Under the pieces are notes generated by a model. The model was given only the letters and a program-made list of their open reading frames with translations. It did not search any database and had not been told where the DNA came from. Made by a program: the position numbers and the translations under genes. Of a stretch of 64,000 bases of DNA, positions 47,183 to 58,689 are shown in pieces. Within the stretch, counting starts at the first letter, position 1; every line of letters starts with the position of its first letter. Source of the DNA: Sorex araneus (Eukaryota; Chordata; Mammalia; Eulipotyphla; Soricidae); assembly GCF_027595985.1 (NCBI RefSeq), contig NC_073313.1:101853552-101917551 (forward strand), written 5' to 3'.

Positions 47183-47642
47183 TTGATTACCATTTTGTGT
47201 GTGCCTATTTCAGTGTATATTTTTCAACCTTTAAGACCTCTCAGGATCCACTGGTACTATGCCTTTCACTCAATTGCCCTCTTCCAGATTCTTCCCATCA
47301 AGTAGCACCCTGAAGTCACAGGTCTATTGCAATTCACTGCTGTTCAGTGCATTCAGTGGCCTTGGAGTGTTTAATCCAGGTGGTTATCTTCCTTTAGTGT
47401 TTAATACATATAAGAAAAACCTGTGATAATTTATTTTCCCTCATTCCTCACGTATATTAGTTCTCTCTGTCTTCCAGATGTAGCCAGCATATCCCTTTTT
47501 TTTGTTGGTATGCAGATACAGAACACTTACTAAGCCTATGGAAATGCCAGTAAAATTATCTTGGGTAATATTTTCTAATCACAGGGAAAATGATTGCTTT
47601 TCATGTGCTTTAGCACAAAATTGTATCCCTAACCTTGGGAAT

Positions 47643-47786
47643 GTTTTTTGTTTTTGTTTTTGTTTTTTGGCTACACGTGGCAGTGCTAAAGTCTTACTCC
47701 AGGTTCTGTGCTCAGGAGACTATTCTGTGGTGCCTGGTACCAAACTCCTGTGCTCTACCCATTGTACTATCATTGCACTCAGTCCC
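47643..47786 (-). mobile_element. SINE type A, antisense
   Basis: A (GTTTTT)n tail, TTTTGGCTACACGTGGCAGT and ACTATCATTGCACTCAGTCC. Confidence 0.75.
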
Positions 47787-47805
47787 CATGATTTCTGACC
47801 CCTCC

Positions 47806-47972
47806 CTTTTTTGGTTTCTGAGCCACACTTGGTAATCAGGACTTATTTTTATTCCTAGCTGTGCATTAGACATTTCTACTATTGGTGGGGGAACTCATAT
47901 GTTGCTGGATATTGAACCTAGGTCTCCCTGTGCAAGTCAAGCACCTCATCAACTGTACTTTCTTTGGTCTCT
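47806..47972 (-). mobile_element. SINE type A, antisense, diverged
   Basis: GTTTCTGAGCCACACTTGG, ATTGAACCTAGGTCTCCC and CAAGTCAAGCACCTC. Confidence 0.65.
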
Positions 47973-48922
47973 GGAATTGTGATTTTTTTACCAATAAAAT
48001 AACTCAGTCTCTAGAGTTAGCAGGGTAATTAGTACCACAAGAGGGTATATCTCTTTAATATATACATTTGATGCCTTTTTCTCTTGAATAGCTTTTATTG
48101 AACATTGTTATCTCTTTATTTAGATCCAAGAGATAGATAAAACAAAATCAACAAACCCCAGGCTTAATTATCTAATAAGCAAATGATAGAAAATAACAGA
48201 GAAGAGCAAAAGCGGAAATTCAGGGCTGAAATAGACTTAGTGATTCTAAGATCCAAATAAATACTATTGTGACTAAACACTGAGTGAAGAACAAGGTGCT
48301 ATAAAATTATAGATCATGGAAGGCCTTTAATGAAGCAAAAATACATGAAAATATTGAACATTGAATACTGAAGTATTATAAATGAGGTCAAGAAGAGCCA
48401 AACTGATTGAAACAAGCTTTACCATCTTGCCTGTGATTTCCAAAACCAAATCTGGTTTTAGGTTTATGGCTTTAAAAGAGTCTGTTCAATAGTGCGAACA
48501 AAATACACTTACATTTGACGGTCAACAGTAGTTTCTGACACCATTTGAGTTCTAGAAAGAAATTAAGAGAGAAAGGAAAGAACACACCACCTACATTGTA
48601 TACGGGGCTACACTTAAACATCAGAATAGAATTTTATTTGATAACATTTGTCTCAGAAGATATCAGACGTGTGCATAGTTAAGAGTGTGGATCAGTAATT
48701 AACTACATCAAAAATTAAAGTAGCAGTCATTTTTAACTTGTTAGTCATTTTAATTAACTTGGTTAGTTTGTATGCTCCATTAGCATCAGCCTTCTGTACT
48801 CCTGTGTATGACATGTTGTCTTCCATATTGTAAAATTTCAGCGTGAAAGAAGTAATCCTCGTAGTAGCAATTGCTTGAGGCCATCTTAAAAATCTTGCAT
48901 TCTAGGTTCACAGAGTAGTATA

Positions 48923-48952
48923 GGAACTTGTATAGTATAGTATAGTATAGTA
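48923..48952. repeat. (TATAG)n minisatellite
   Basis: TATAGTATAGTATAGTATAG, four to five units. Confidence 0.85.
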
Positions 48953-49005
48953 CTTGCAACTCACCCCAGTTTGAATACCCCCACTATGATTTCAAGATGT
49001 GGAAG

Positions 49006-49330
49006 AACGACCCGTGTGTTAAGTGGCTGAGAGCTGCCTCCTAGGCCTCCCCAGCAGAGGAAAACAGAGACAGGGGATCACAGACTGGTAGTCAAAATGG
49101 CCCATTTAATGCAGAACTGTTAGCATACTTATAGAATATCTGAGGCGGCTCAAGGTGTAGGACTGCATGTAGTTCTGATTGATTGTTTACAGAGGAAAGC
49201 TTTTCCACGGAGACAACTCTCTGGGGGGCTGGGGGTTAACTCAAGGAGACACACTGTCTCCCAGTGGCATCTATATTGCTTTTCTCTTTCCCCGGCTACT
49301 AGTAAATATTAAACAATTAAATTTTCTTCT
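49006..49330 (-). mobile_element. Possible solo LTR of an endogenous retrovirus, antisense
   Basis: Read on the minus strand, a TATA-like TCTATAAGTATGC (about 49138) is followed by ATTAAATGGGCC, then a C/T-rich stretch and an end ...GTCGTTCTTCCACA at about 49006. This is the order of an LTR U3-R-U5. The other boundary is unclear and may extend to about 49650. No coding remnants and no TSD found. Confidence 0.35.
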
Positions 49331-49779
49331 TATTATATACTTGAAATTATTTGGATAAACACAATAAGAGATATAGATTCTAAACTTTATTTCTCTGAGC
49401 TCCAAGGGCAAGCAAGGCTTTTACTGTAAATCCCAGACTAAGTCCTCAGTCCAGTTCAGTTTGACCTTCCCCATGGAGTTCCTGTCTCTTAAGTTATAAC
49501 AGTTTGCATCAATGCCATGCATTTATGCTTTCCAGACTATCTCATTTTGATGCCTGGGTAGCTTTGCCACTTGCCACAGGTCCATTCAAGGCCCATGGTG
49601 GGGTTACCCACTGTGGGTGTTAGGAACTATGGATGCTGAAGGCTGAGTCAAGTAATTATGATGGATGCCTGCCCAAGAGTAAATATATTTCAGGGTTAGT
49701 CAACTCCTAAATATTAGTAGGATAGCATTAACAGTCTTTCTGTGTTTAAGTAAAGAATATTACTCTATAATAAAATATG

Positions 49780-49957
49780 GGGGGCTGGAGCGATAGCACA
49801 GCGGGTAGGGCATTTGCCTTGCACGCGGCTGACCCGGGTTCGATTCCCAGCATCCCATACGGTTCCCTGAGCACCGCCAGGAGTAATTCCTGAGTGCATG
49901 AGCCAGGAGTAACCCCAGTGCATTGCCGGGTGTGACCCAAAAAACAAACAAACAAAC
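49780..49957 (+). mobile_element. SINE type A, young
   Basis: GGGGGGCTGGAGCGATAGCA through GGGTGTGACCC, with tail (AAAC)n. AAAATATG at 49772-49779 recurs after the tail. Confidence 0.94.
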
Positions 49958-50216
49958 AAAAATATGATAATTTATAGGAAAGAAAAGCAAATAACTCACT
50001 TCAATTATAAAGTCCAGAGTCACATAAGTAACCAAGCCTGACTTGGGGAATTGTAAAGCACAAAGAGAAGGTTAAAGATAAACTCGGGATTAGGAGTCCT
50101 CATAATAGCACTGCAATTTTCTCGGGGAGGGGGTATGAAAAGTGGCAATTCATTGATGAAGCCTAAAATACTTAGGGATAACATACAACAACCACCATAT
50201 AAGTTACCCTACTACC

Positions 50217-50298
50217 ACAGGTGATCACTCTGAGCACAGAACCAGGAGTACCTGAGTATTACTGGATATGGATGCAACACCCTAAACCCCCAAAATTA
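50217..50298 (+). mobile_element. SINE type A, 5'-truncated
   Basis: GGTGATCACTCTGAGCACAG, ACCAGGAGTACCTGAG and GCAACACCCTAAACC. Confidence 0.5.
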
Positions 50299-50369
50299 TT
50301 GTCTGCAGTACCAATTTTATATACAGGGATGTTGTCACTTAGTTACAAAATCATTTCACTTTTAGTTCA

Positions 50370-50527
50370 TTTTTTGTTTTTTTTTAGAATTATGTTCATA
50401 CTCAGCAGTGTTCAGGGGCTAGTGATCCCTGGCAGAGCTTGGGGCTCTGTATGTGCTGCACGGGATCAAACCCGGGTCACCACATGTAAGACAAGAGCCT
50501 TAATTCCTGTCCTATTTCTCTTCCCCC
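50370..50527 (-). mobile_element. SINE type A, antisense
   Basis: A T run, ACTCAGCAGTGTTCAGGGGC, CTTGGGGCTCTGTATG and GGGATCAAACCCGGGTCACC. Confidence 0.78.
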
Positions 50528-50846
50528 AGACACTTGATTTTCTTAAGTGCCTTTGCAATTTGAATTTTTAATTGCAGACATTCCTTGATATTTAGAAAGA
50601 TATGGTATGGAAATATTCCACCAAGAGATAGACAGTTGACCTTCTATAGCTTACCAGATTGCTTAGGATTTCTTCTTAATTCTTCCAAATTTTTTTGTGT
50701 GGAGACTTTACAACTCTTATAATACATGTAGAGTAATGATGGGAGAAATCATAGGTTATGCATAGTAAATAGAAAACTTAATTTCTAAGCCTTGTGATAA
50801 AGTTATATGTTTAAATTCTTTTATAATTTTATATTCTTGTATCACT

Positions 50847-50995
50847 TGTAGTCCCGTTGATCTTCGATTTGCTCGAGCGGGAGCCAGTAACATCTCCATT
50901 TGTCCCTGTCGCGAGCTAGTGTAGCCCAAAGATATCTGCTCGCTCCAGGAACAGAAAGAGCCTCAAATCGTTCACTCAGAGATTTGACAAATTTG
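50847..50995 (-). mobile_element. Type B SINE tail joined to a different 5' part, antisense
   Basis: The reversed B tail (TTCGATTTGCTCGAGCGGGA, CCAGTAACATCTCC) is followed not by the B body but by TGTCCCTGTCGCGAGCTAG and CTGCTCGCTCCAGGAACAG. The left edge of this other part is uncertain. Confidence 0.55.
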
Positions 50996-51592
50996 TTTTT
51001 ATATTAGTAAATAAAATTAACCTAGACTGACCATACTTTACTATGATTTCTATTTTGTAGGAGCCTAGAAAGAAACTCATGGCATTCTTCAGTTACTCAA
51101 AATTAAAAATTATAAAAATCGTCTTATCTGCTTTATATTTTCTGGCTTTCAGTATATATCTAGTAAAAGGAAATTATGACTTACGAAACAATAGAAAAAC
51201 GAATAAATCTTTGGAAAACCTATTAAGGCACTACCCAGGTCGACAATAGAAATTGGTGTAGCTCTAAGTTACAGACATATTCACAAGTTTTTTCACCAAA
51301 TCTTCATCATACCAATATTTACTGTGGGGGAAAACATCTGATGGTCTTATCATTGAGAAGATGTGTCTGTCTATTCTATGTAGTTCTATATCTATTTCAT
51401 GGACTGAGATATACACATTAGAATTTTCATATTTCAGTTGAAGTAGGAAACTGTTCTGTGTTGGTTTGCTATTGTTTTTTTATTTATAAGTGTAGTTCTA
51501 AATGGGAAAGTTAATAACTTTGAAGTATATTGTGTACAAACAAACTAATAAATACCTAATAAAACCATTTTGCTATTTCTCTGTTTCTACAG

Positions 51593-51779
51593 AAACTCGA
51601 CATATTGCATGAAGGTGTCAATGTCCTTGACTGTTGCAGAAAATGAATCAGGTCTGTGCTACAATAGCAAGATCCGCTATTTAGAAAAATCTGAAGTTAC
51701 TAAAAGAAAAGAGATCTTCTGCCCAGATATGGATGACTTCAAAAAATCCGATCAAGAGCCTGATGTTGTATGGTACAAG
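51593..51779 (+). CDS. IL1RAPL2: IL1RAPL2 exon linking Ig-like domains 1 and 2
   Basis: This exon follows the acceptor ...TTTCTCTGTTTCTACAG (AG at 51591-51592) and ends TGGTACAAG|GTAATT (donor at 51780), 187 nt. Its first base completes the Arg codon left open by the exon ending at 12589, and the frame then reads [20 protein letters not shown] and onwards to DVVWYK, ending in phase 0. It carries the last strand of Ig1, the linker and the start of Ig2: Cys residues in STYC, GLC and IFC, the Trp of VVWYK, and sequons NST and NES. The [10 protein letters not shown] segment matches IL1RAPL2 from memory. Read-through into the intron would add a short unrelated tail before a stop. Confidence 0.96.
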
Positions 51780-52036
51780 GTAATTCAGCATGGTGTAAAC
51801 TGCATTTTTAAAACATTTAGCCACTAACCATATTGGAAATGGAAAAACAAATTTTATTTATCATATATTGTGTTAGATATTTAATAGAGAATAATCAACA
51901 GATCCACAGCTGAATATTTCAACCTATGACTCCTATGTAGCACTGGAATTCATTTCCATCTGCCAGCAGGTATCAGAAGCAATCCCACCTTCTTGAAATG
52001 GTAAAAATAAGTAAAATCTCTTCTACCACAATTTAT

Positions 52037-52284
52037 GGGCTGAAGTGATAGCACAGCAGGTAGGGTGTTTGCCTTACACGCGGCAGACCCGGGTTCAATT
52101 CCTTCGTCCCTCTCAGAGAGCCCAGCAAGCTATTGACAGTATCCTGCCCACACGGCAGAGCCTGGCAAGCTACCCGTGGAATATTCGATATGCCAAAAAC
52201 AGTAACAAGTCTCACAATGGAAACGTTACTGGTGCCCGCTCAAGCAAATAGATGAACAATGGGAGGGCAGTGGAAGTACAGTGC
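52037..52284 (+). mobile_element. SINE type B, full length, young
   Basis: GGGCTGAAGTGATAGCACAG to the GATGAACAATGGGAGGGCAG tail. Exact 13-base TSD TACCACAATTTAT at 52024-52036 and 52285-52297. Confidence 0.95.
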
Positions 52285-52984
52285 TACCACAATTTATAGA
52301 TGAGTGAAGATTTAAATAATGTGAAAGAAAGGGTTTTAGGGCAATAGAAATACGATTGTGATATACAAGGGGCACTAATTATGAGTAAAGATATAATGAA
52401 TAGCAACTATGTTATGGTCTTCATCATGAGAGCTACGTCAATCAGTACAAAGGAGGAAAATTGTCTCAGTTCAGGGTATGTGAACACATGAAATAACATG
52501 GTTAACTTACATCCAAACTTACCTTCAACATAAGAACATTGACTAGGAAAGGAGTTACAGAGTTATGTCTAAGAGAAGCAACAAGGAAGGGATCTATACA
52601 CTACTACTCATAGGTGTTCAGTGTCAAGGGGAAGTAGCAGTTTCACTAGAGCCTGACATTACTAGAGAGTGCTGGACTGTCAAGAGTCCAGTGGCCTTAC
52701 AGCACTATATGAGCTGTAGCATATAGAGAAGCAGGATAAATACTCTAACCTAATGGTCTTCAAACACTGCATCCATGGACTAGTGTTAATCCATAGGAAT
52801 AAATTCTGGCCGTCAGCATTCTCTAATAACATTCATTCTATCTCATCATTATTTTTAATTTTTCTGCTGAATTCTTGAACTGTCTTCACTTTGTTAGATA
52901 GTCCTATCATTGAATAGCAAAGTAACTTATTTCTCCTAAATATTAATCTTCATTTCTAAGAAATAGAATTGCATTCTGACAAAA

Positions 52985-53162
52985 GTAATAGTACCATGCT
53001 TAAGGCACTTACCTTTCATGTGGCTAGGCTGATTTGATCCCCAGCATTGCATGTATTCCATCCTGACCTGCACAGCACCACCAAAAGTGACCCTGAAAAC
53101 AAATCCAGAAGTAAGTACTGAGAAGTTTTGGATGTGGCCCAATCCCCCACCAAAAAAGGGGG
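52985..53162 (+). mobile_element. SINE type A, diverged
   Basis: GATTTGATCCCCAGCATTGC, AGCACCACCAAAAGTGACC and GGATGTGGCCCAATCC. Confidence 0.72.
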
Positions 53163-53286
53163 ATGAAGAAGTATACTAACAATAATGAAACAAATGGCTT
53201 TTCCATCTCTGCCTTTATAATATATAATACTTCTCTAATGTTTATAACAAACAAAATAATTACAGATAGCATATAGTTGATTACTA

Positions 53287-53432
53287 AAATATTTTAGCCT
53301 CCATTTCATAGGAAAAGTGACTGCTGGAGATTTAGAGAAGATAAGTGACTTCACAAAAGTTAAAAAACAATTTGTGATTTAAACCTTGGCTACAGTACCT
53401 TTGTCCTTATCCATTACACTATACTAATGAAT
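53287..53432 (-). mobile_element. MIR element, antisense
   Basis: CCTCCATTTCATAGGAAAAG, GATAAGTGACTTCACAAAAG and TATCCATTACACTATAC. Confidence 0.68.
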
Positions 53433-53553
53433 CATTATCTGTTTTTTGAAAAACAGAATAGAACGCTTAAGAGTTCTTTAAATTCCCAAATGCACTATTG
53501 ACCCTGCTTCTCACACGTAATTTTGAGTAAATCACTGTAAAATGTGTTGGCAA

Positions 53554-53678
53554 GGGTCAGAGAGAATTTACAGGGATTAAGGCATTTTCCTTGCACCTGG
53601 CCAACCCCAGTTGAATCCCTGAGCACAGCCAAGAGTGATCCCTGAGTACTGTCAGGCATGGTCCCAAAAGAAACAAAG
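53554..53678 (+). mobile_element. SINE type A, deleted
   Basis: GGGTCAGAGAGAATTTACAG, CACCTGGCCAACCCCAG, CCAAGAGTGATCCCTGAG and GTCAGGCATGGTCCC. Confidence 0.75.
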
Positions 53679-54072
53679 TATTGGCAAAATTTTTCCTTTC
53701 TCAGTCATTTCTCCTGCTTGCTTTTCCATAAGTGCAATTTATACCACTGCAGCATGAAGTAATTTTGCTTTGGATAAAACAATGTAAAATGGAGGACTCA
53801 ACCTGTCTATATTTCATTCTGGTGCAAACCCAAAGTTAGACATGTAATGTACAATATAGTCTCCCTAGTGTTTGGAAATAACATTGAGAACTGTGCCTTG
53901 CAGCAATCCTTTTCCAAGTCATATTATGAAGTATACATAGTTTTTAAACTTTTTCTTTTTTACCTCTTTTTGAATTTTTACTTACTAAACACCTTATTAT
54001 TCACTGAGAACACTGTTGTCACCAAGGTGTAAAATTTATCATATTTCTAAGTCAAGAATATTGTAACTTTCA

Positions 54073-54206
54073 GAGCAGAGAGATAGTATAGGGAAACTGC
54101 CTTATGACTGGTCAGCCTTGGGTGCATGCCTGATATTGAATATGAACCTGAGCATGGAGCCAGAAATAGAGCATATATATCACCAGTGTTGCCCCAGTGA
54201 CCTCCT
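54073..54206 (+). mobile_element. SINE type A, diverged
   Basis: CAGAGAGATAGTATAGGG, CATGGAGCCAGAAATAGAGC and CCAGTGTTGCCCC. Confidence 0.6.
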
Positions 54207-54228
54207 CCTAAACAATATCCTAACCTTA

Positions 54229-54395
54229 GGGGATGAAGCGATAATATAGCAGATAGAGCACTTGCCTACTATGTGGCAGACCCAGGTTTGATCTCAGACA
54301 TCCCATATGGTTTACAAGCACTTCCAGGAGTTATTTCTGAGTGCAGAGCCAGGAATAAGCCCTGAGCACAGTCATAAAGAATTTGGCGAACAGCT
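54229..54395 (+). mobile_element. SINE type A
   Basis: GGGGATGAAGCGATAATATA, GGTTTGATCTCAGACATCCC and AGTGCAGAGCCAGGAATAAG. Confidence 0.82.
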
Positions 54396-54494
54396 GCTGC
54401 TTGAAATAAATCACAGTTGAAAACAGTAAAAGGCAAAACACTTACCTGCTTGTCTCATAAAGAACTGTGCAAATCAAGGTGCCCTATTATTTTT

Positions 54495-55430
54495 TTACAT
54501 TTTTAATTTTATTAAATCATGCTGATTTACAAATCACCATGATTTAATAAATCATGAGAATTGAGTTCAGAATTGAGTTTTAGATGTACAATATTGCAGC
54601 ACTGATATTACCATCAGTGTCAACCTTCCACCACTAATGTCTCCATTTTCCCTCCTATATCCATCCCCCTCGGGCTTGCCCTCTTGACAGGCACCTTTCT
54701 AAATTTGGTCATTAAAGTTTGGGTCTCTTGATTTCAGTCTCCTTGACTGTGGTTTGGGCATTTGGCTCTATCATTCCTGAACACCACCATTGTACCTTAA
54801 TACCCTAACCTGGCTCTGTTGCTTCTCATCTGTCTCTTGCCCCTCCTGACCACTCTTTCTTTCCTTCTATTACCTATACTCTGGGGTCAAGGTTGATCTA
54901 TGCACCCTCTTCTTTAAAACATTGCATCCCCTCATCCAGTTATTCTAAATACCACATGTAAGTTATATCATTTTGTGTTTATCCTTCCTATTCTGGCTGA
55001 CTTCACTTAACATATCTTCCAGTTCCATCCATGATGCTGTGAATTTCATGGTTTCATCATTCCTTACAACTGTGTGGTAGTGTAGTACTCTGTTGTGTTT
55101 ATATGCTACTTCTTTGCCACCCACTTATCTGTCACTGGACATCGAGGTATTGTACTTACATACATTAGCAATTGTACTGATCGCTGTAATGAAGAATGGT
55201 TGCACATATTTTTGGAATGAATGATTTTCTGACTTGTGATAGAGAGATAACCAAAGGTGCAATTGTTGGGTCATATGGCAACTCGTTTCTGAGTTTACTG
55301 AGTACCCCCCATACTGTTTTCCATAGGGATTGGACCCGGCAAAATTCCCACCAGCAGTGGATGAGGATTCCTTTTGTACCACACCACATCCCTGCTAACA
55401 AAGGTTGTTCCAAGTAGAATGTTATTAAAA
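54495..55430 (-). mobile_element. L1 3' UTR and ORF2 tail, antisense
   Basis: From TTTTTAATTTTATTAAATC through the 3' UTR to reversed ORF2 blocks: CTGACTTCACTTAACATATC, CACTGGACATCGAGGTATTG, ATTGTTGGGTCATATGGCAA and TTCCCACCAGCAGTGGATGA. Stops and indels in the frame. Confidence 0.86.
54521..54558. repeat. 18-bp inverted repeat with one mismatch at the L1 3' end
   Basis: ATTAAATCATGCTGATTT, AC, AAATCACCATGATTTAAT. A single C:C mismatch breaks the stem. Confidence 0.88.
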
Positions 55431-55441
55431 TATATTCCTTT

Positions 55442-55608
55442 GGGGACCAGAGAGTAGAGGGGGTATGACACTTGCCTTGTTTGTGGCCAACCTGGGTCCC
55501 ATTCTCAGCACTACATATGGTCCTTTGAGCCTGCCAGAAGTGATTCGCGAGTGCAGAGCCAGGAATGAGCACTGCCAGGTGTGGGCACTATCAAATAAAT
55601 AAATAAAA
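55442..55608 (+). mobile_element. SINE type A
   Basis: GGGGACCAGAGAGTAGAGGG, GGTCCCATTCTCAGCACTAC, GAGTGCAGAGCCAGGAATG and an (AAAT)n tail. Confidence 0.82.
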
Positions 55609-55619
55609 ATATGTACCTG

Positions 55620-55725
55620 TTGGTACTGGAGCAATAGCACACAGGTAGGTAGTTTGCCTTGCACACAGCCGACCCGGGTTCGATTCCCAGTATCCCATAT
55701 GGTTCCCCGAGCACTGCCAGGAGCC
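55620..55725 (+). mobile_element. SINE type A, 3'-truncated
   Basis: Near-consensus head (GACCCGGGTTCGATTCCC) and body to GAGCACTGCCAGGAGCCA, then stops without tail. Confidence 0.85.
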
Positions 55726-56159
55726 ACAGAGAGGCATGAGTATCTTTGTAAAGGAGAAAAATATTAACTAATCTATTAGTTAATATTCCCAAAGTATATA
55801 CAAGTTGAGAAATTTTTTTCACAAATAGTTTCATACTATAACTTACACAGAAAATGATAATTAGCTGATGAGATAATCCGATGGGTTATCCTAAGGGCTT
55901 TGGCTGTTCTGGCCCCTGTGTTACTGTGTTAAGGCTAGGTTGCATATTAATGTGTCTATTTATTATTTCTCCACTAGCACTTTAAGTGCTGTGGTCCACT
56001 GAGTTAGCAGTTCTAGTCTACTTTTATATACAATGTAATATATGATGTTTTGCCTAAAGAAGACGTTGTAAGCCAACATTATTCTTATAATGCAAAGGTG
56101 TATGGAGGTGACCAATTTCTATTAGAATTCTATAAGAAAAAGGTGATAAGACTGTACAT

Positions 56160-56282
56160 TGGTAGCTGTCATGATAGTATTTTACAGATGAGCAAACAAA
56201 TAAGTTTACAGAGCTCAATTAGTGAACACATAGCTAATTAAGAATTCAAACCCTGCATTAACGTTCTTCTAATAATATCACT
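56160..56282 (-). mobile_element. Possible MIR remnant, antisense
   Basis: GTATTTTACAGATGAGCAAA, TAGCTAATTAAGAATTCAAA and CCCTGCATTAACGTTCTTC fit the reversed MIR order loosely. Confidence 0.45.
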
Positions 56283-57569
56283 CTATTCTGATAAGTATAT
56301 ACTTTACATATATAATACATTGATTTAAATAAGATTCCCCTCTCAAAGTTGTTTCTTTGGACCAATTTCTGAAATCATTTCAAAGGATACCTTAATGATT
56401 CTACTTCCAAATGTACTAAAATGAGTCAGAAAAGTGATTTTTCCAAGACGTAATTGGAATTGAATAAAATAAATTATAACATAACTGGGATCTTAGAGAT
56501 CATTTCTTTTGTGTCTGGGAATAGCATCATTTTATCCTATGTGGTTTCACTGTAGCATTAATGAAAAAAATAAAACATCCCGGCCTACACTAAAAAAACC
56601 ATATTGTTCAAGGACCTGGTTGTGTTATAGTGGTTTTGACTAAAGTAGAAATTTCAGAAACTATTGAAAATAGGTTAGGACTTACTATGTAAAGGGACAC
56701 AGAAGTCCATAATGACTTGCTAAAGTCTAATGATTTGCTCAAGGCTAACAAAACCCAATTCTCTTAGAAAGGAGTTCCATTCTGCTAATACTTTAAATAT
56801 ATTATTTACTATCTATACATAGAGATACATATCTCTCCATCTCTCAATTTTCTTAAAAGTAAACATAGAAACATCTTTTCTAGTGCTCCTCATCACAAAC
56901 AAATGTATCGCAAACATAACTTAATACTGATATCATGGATCAAAATTATTTTAATAGTTTCAATATAGTTCATTAGGTTAGAACTACCTTATTTTATTTT
57001 TGTTTGTCTATTCTTCTGAAGAATATTTTGTTCTTTTTTAGAATTACGGTGTTATAATAAAAATCATTGTAAATATACCTGCATAACTTGATTGTAATCA
57101 TGTATATACTCTATTACCATTACTATTCAACATTACTTAGAGTCGACAGCTAATCCAATAAGAAACATAGATGAAATACACTGTATAGGTATTACAAAGA
57201 AGAAATAAATTGGTCTTATTTTTAAGATTATATTATTGTATATCATGAAAATCAAGAAATTTAACACAAAATAAGACTAAAGTTAGAAAACAGCTTAATA
57301 AAATTGTATAAAATATTCATTAACTTTTGCTTTTGCTAGCAATAGTTAGATCTGTAAAAGGGGAAAAATAAAATACTCTCACGTAGAATATTGACATGAA
57401 TTTTAAAAAATGAGAAGGGATTTATATAACTTATCTCTATATTTAATTGTACAAAATAAGTCTTAATTGACGGAAAAGCAGAACATATTTTAACATGGGG
57501 GAAATCTCATAGAAGATGAGACCAGTTCCCTTAGGTTTTATCTAAATAATCTAATATTCTAGACTATCA

Positions 57570-57703
57570 TTTTTTTCTTCAGCCAGCAGTGCTCAGGGGA
57601 TACTCCTCACTTTGTGCTTGGGGATCCATGAAGTGTCAGGGATCAAGCCCTAAATTGCTTCAATCAAGCCCTTGCATGTGAAGCATGTGCTCAGCTGTTT
57701 GAC
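57570..57703 (-). mobile_element. SINE type A, antisense, diverged
   Basis: CAGCAGTGCTCAGGGGATAC, TGTCAGGGATCAAGCCC and GTGAAGCATGTGCTCAGC. Confidence 0.72.
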
Positions 57704-57785
57704 TAAATTATTATTTTTATATAAATGAAATGAATTTTCTGGCTTTGCTATCTATTTGGCTTCAAATGTCTCCTTATTTATTAAA

Positions 57786-57957
57786 TTTTTGGTTTGGGAG
57801 ACCACACCCAGCTGTGCTCATGACTTCCTTCTATCTCTGTATTCTGGGATCATTTATGGCAGAGCTCAGAGTATCCTATAGGTTGCTGGGGATTGAATCT
57901 AGTATGGTCACATGTAAGGCAAGTGTGCAATCCTCTGTAATATCTCTTTTGTCCCAG
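57786..57957 (-). mobile_element. SINE type A, antisense
   Basis: GGGAGACCACACCCAGCTG, GGTTGCTGGGGATTGAATC and ATGTAAGGCAAGTGTGC. Confidence 0.8.
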
Positions 57958-58001
57958 GACTATTATTTGTTAAGATTATTGGTGACAAGATTTTATTCCC
58001 T

Positions 58002-58088
58002 TTTCTTTGGGGGGATGTTCCAGGAATCAAATTCAGGTAAACAGCATGCAAGGCAAGTGTATTATCCATTATACTATCTCACTGACCC
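58002..58088 (-). mobile_element. SINE type A head-side fragment, antisense
   Basis: TTCCAGGAATCAAATTCAGG, CATGCAAGGCAAGTG and CTATCTCACTGACCCC. Confidence 0.7.
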
Positions 58089-58689
58089 CTAAAATAGTTT
58101 TTATTGAAAGAGACATGCAGAGATATGAGGGGAGAGAAAGACAGGAAGAGATATGTGTTCAAGAAATAATATAGGCTTTCTAGACTGTGAAAAGCCTGTG
58201 AGATGAGTTCACATAGATGAATGAATTTACCATAATAGCCAAGAAAACTGTAGGGGTATTAATATTGCTATAATATTAGTTAAAATGGTAAGTTTAGGAA
58301 AAAATCATTTTAGTAAAATAGAAAATCCATATATGTCCACATCTATATGCATGCATGTCTTTATTTGTGTATCTATACATGATTAATATATGATAACATT
58401 TAATTTTAGTGAATATAAAGGGGTGATAATAAGTCAATAAAATGATGCACGTATAATTGTCTATTCATTTAGAAGTATTAAACATTTCTGACACATGTTC
58501 TGTTTAGAATAAATTTAAAATATATTGTAAGGAGTAAATCATTCATTTACAACAATAATAAGTTAGCAATGACTATTTGTATTTCAACATCAAAGTTGAA
58601 TTTTATTTTAAAAACTTAATCTAATAATTAAAGTTTTCAGTGACATTAATTCAGAATCAATCAGCCAAGGAATCTATGAAGAATTCGTT

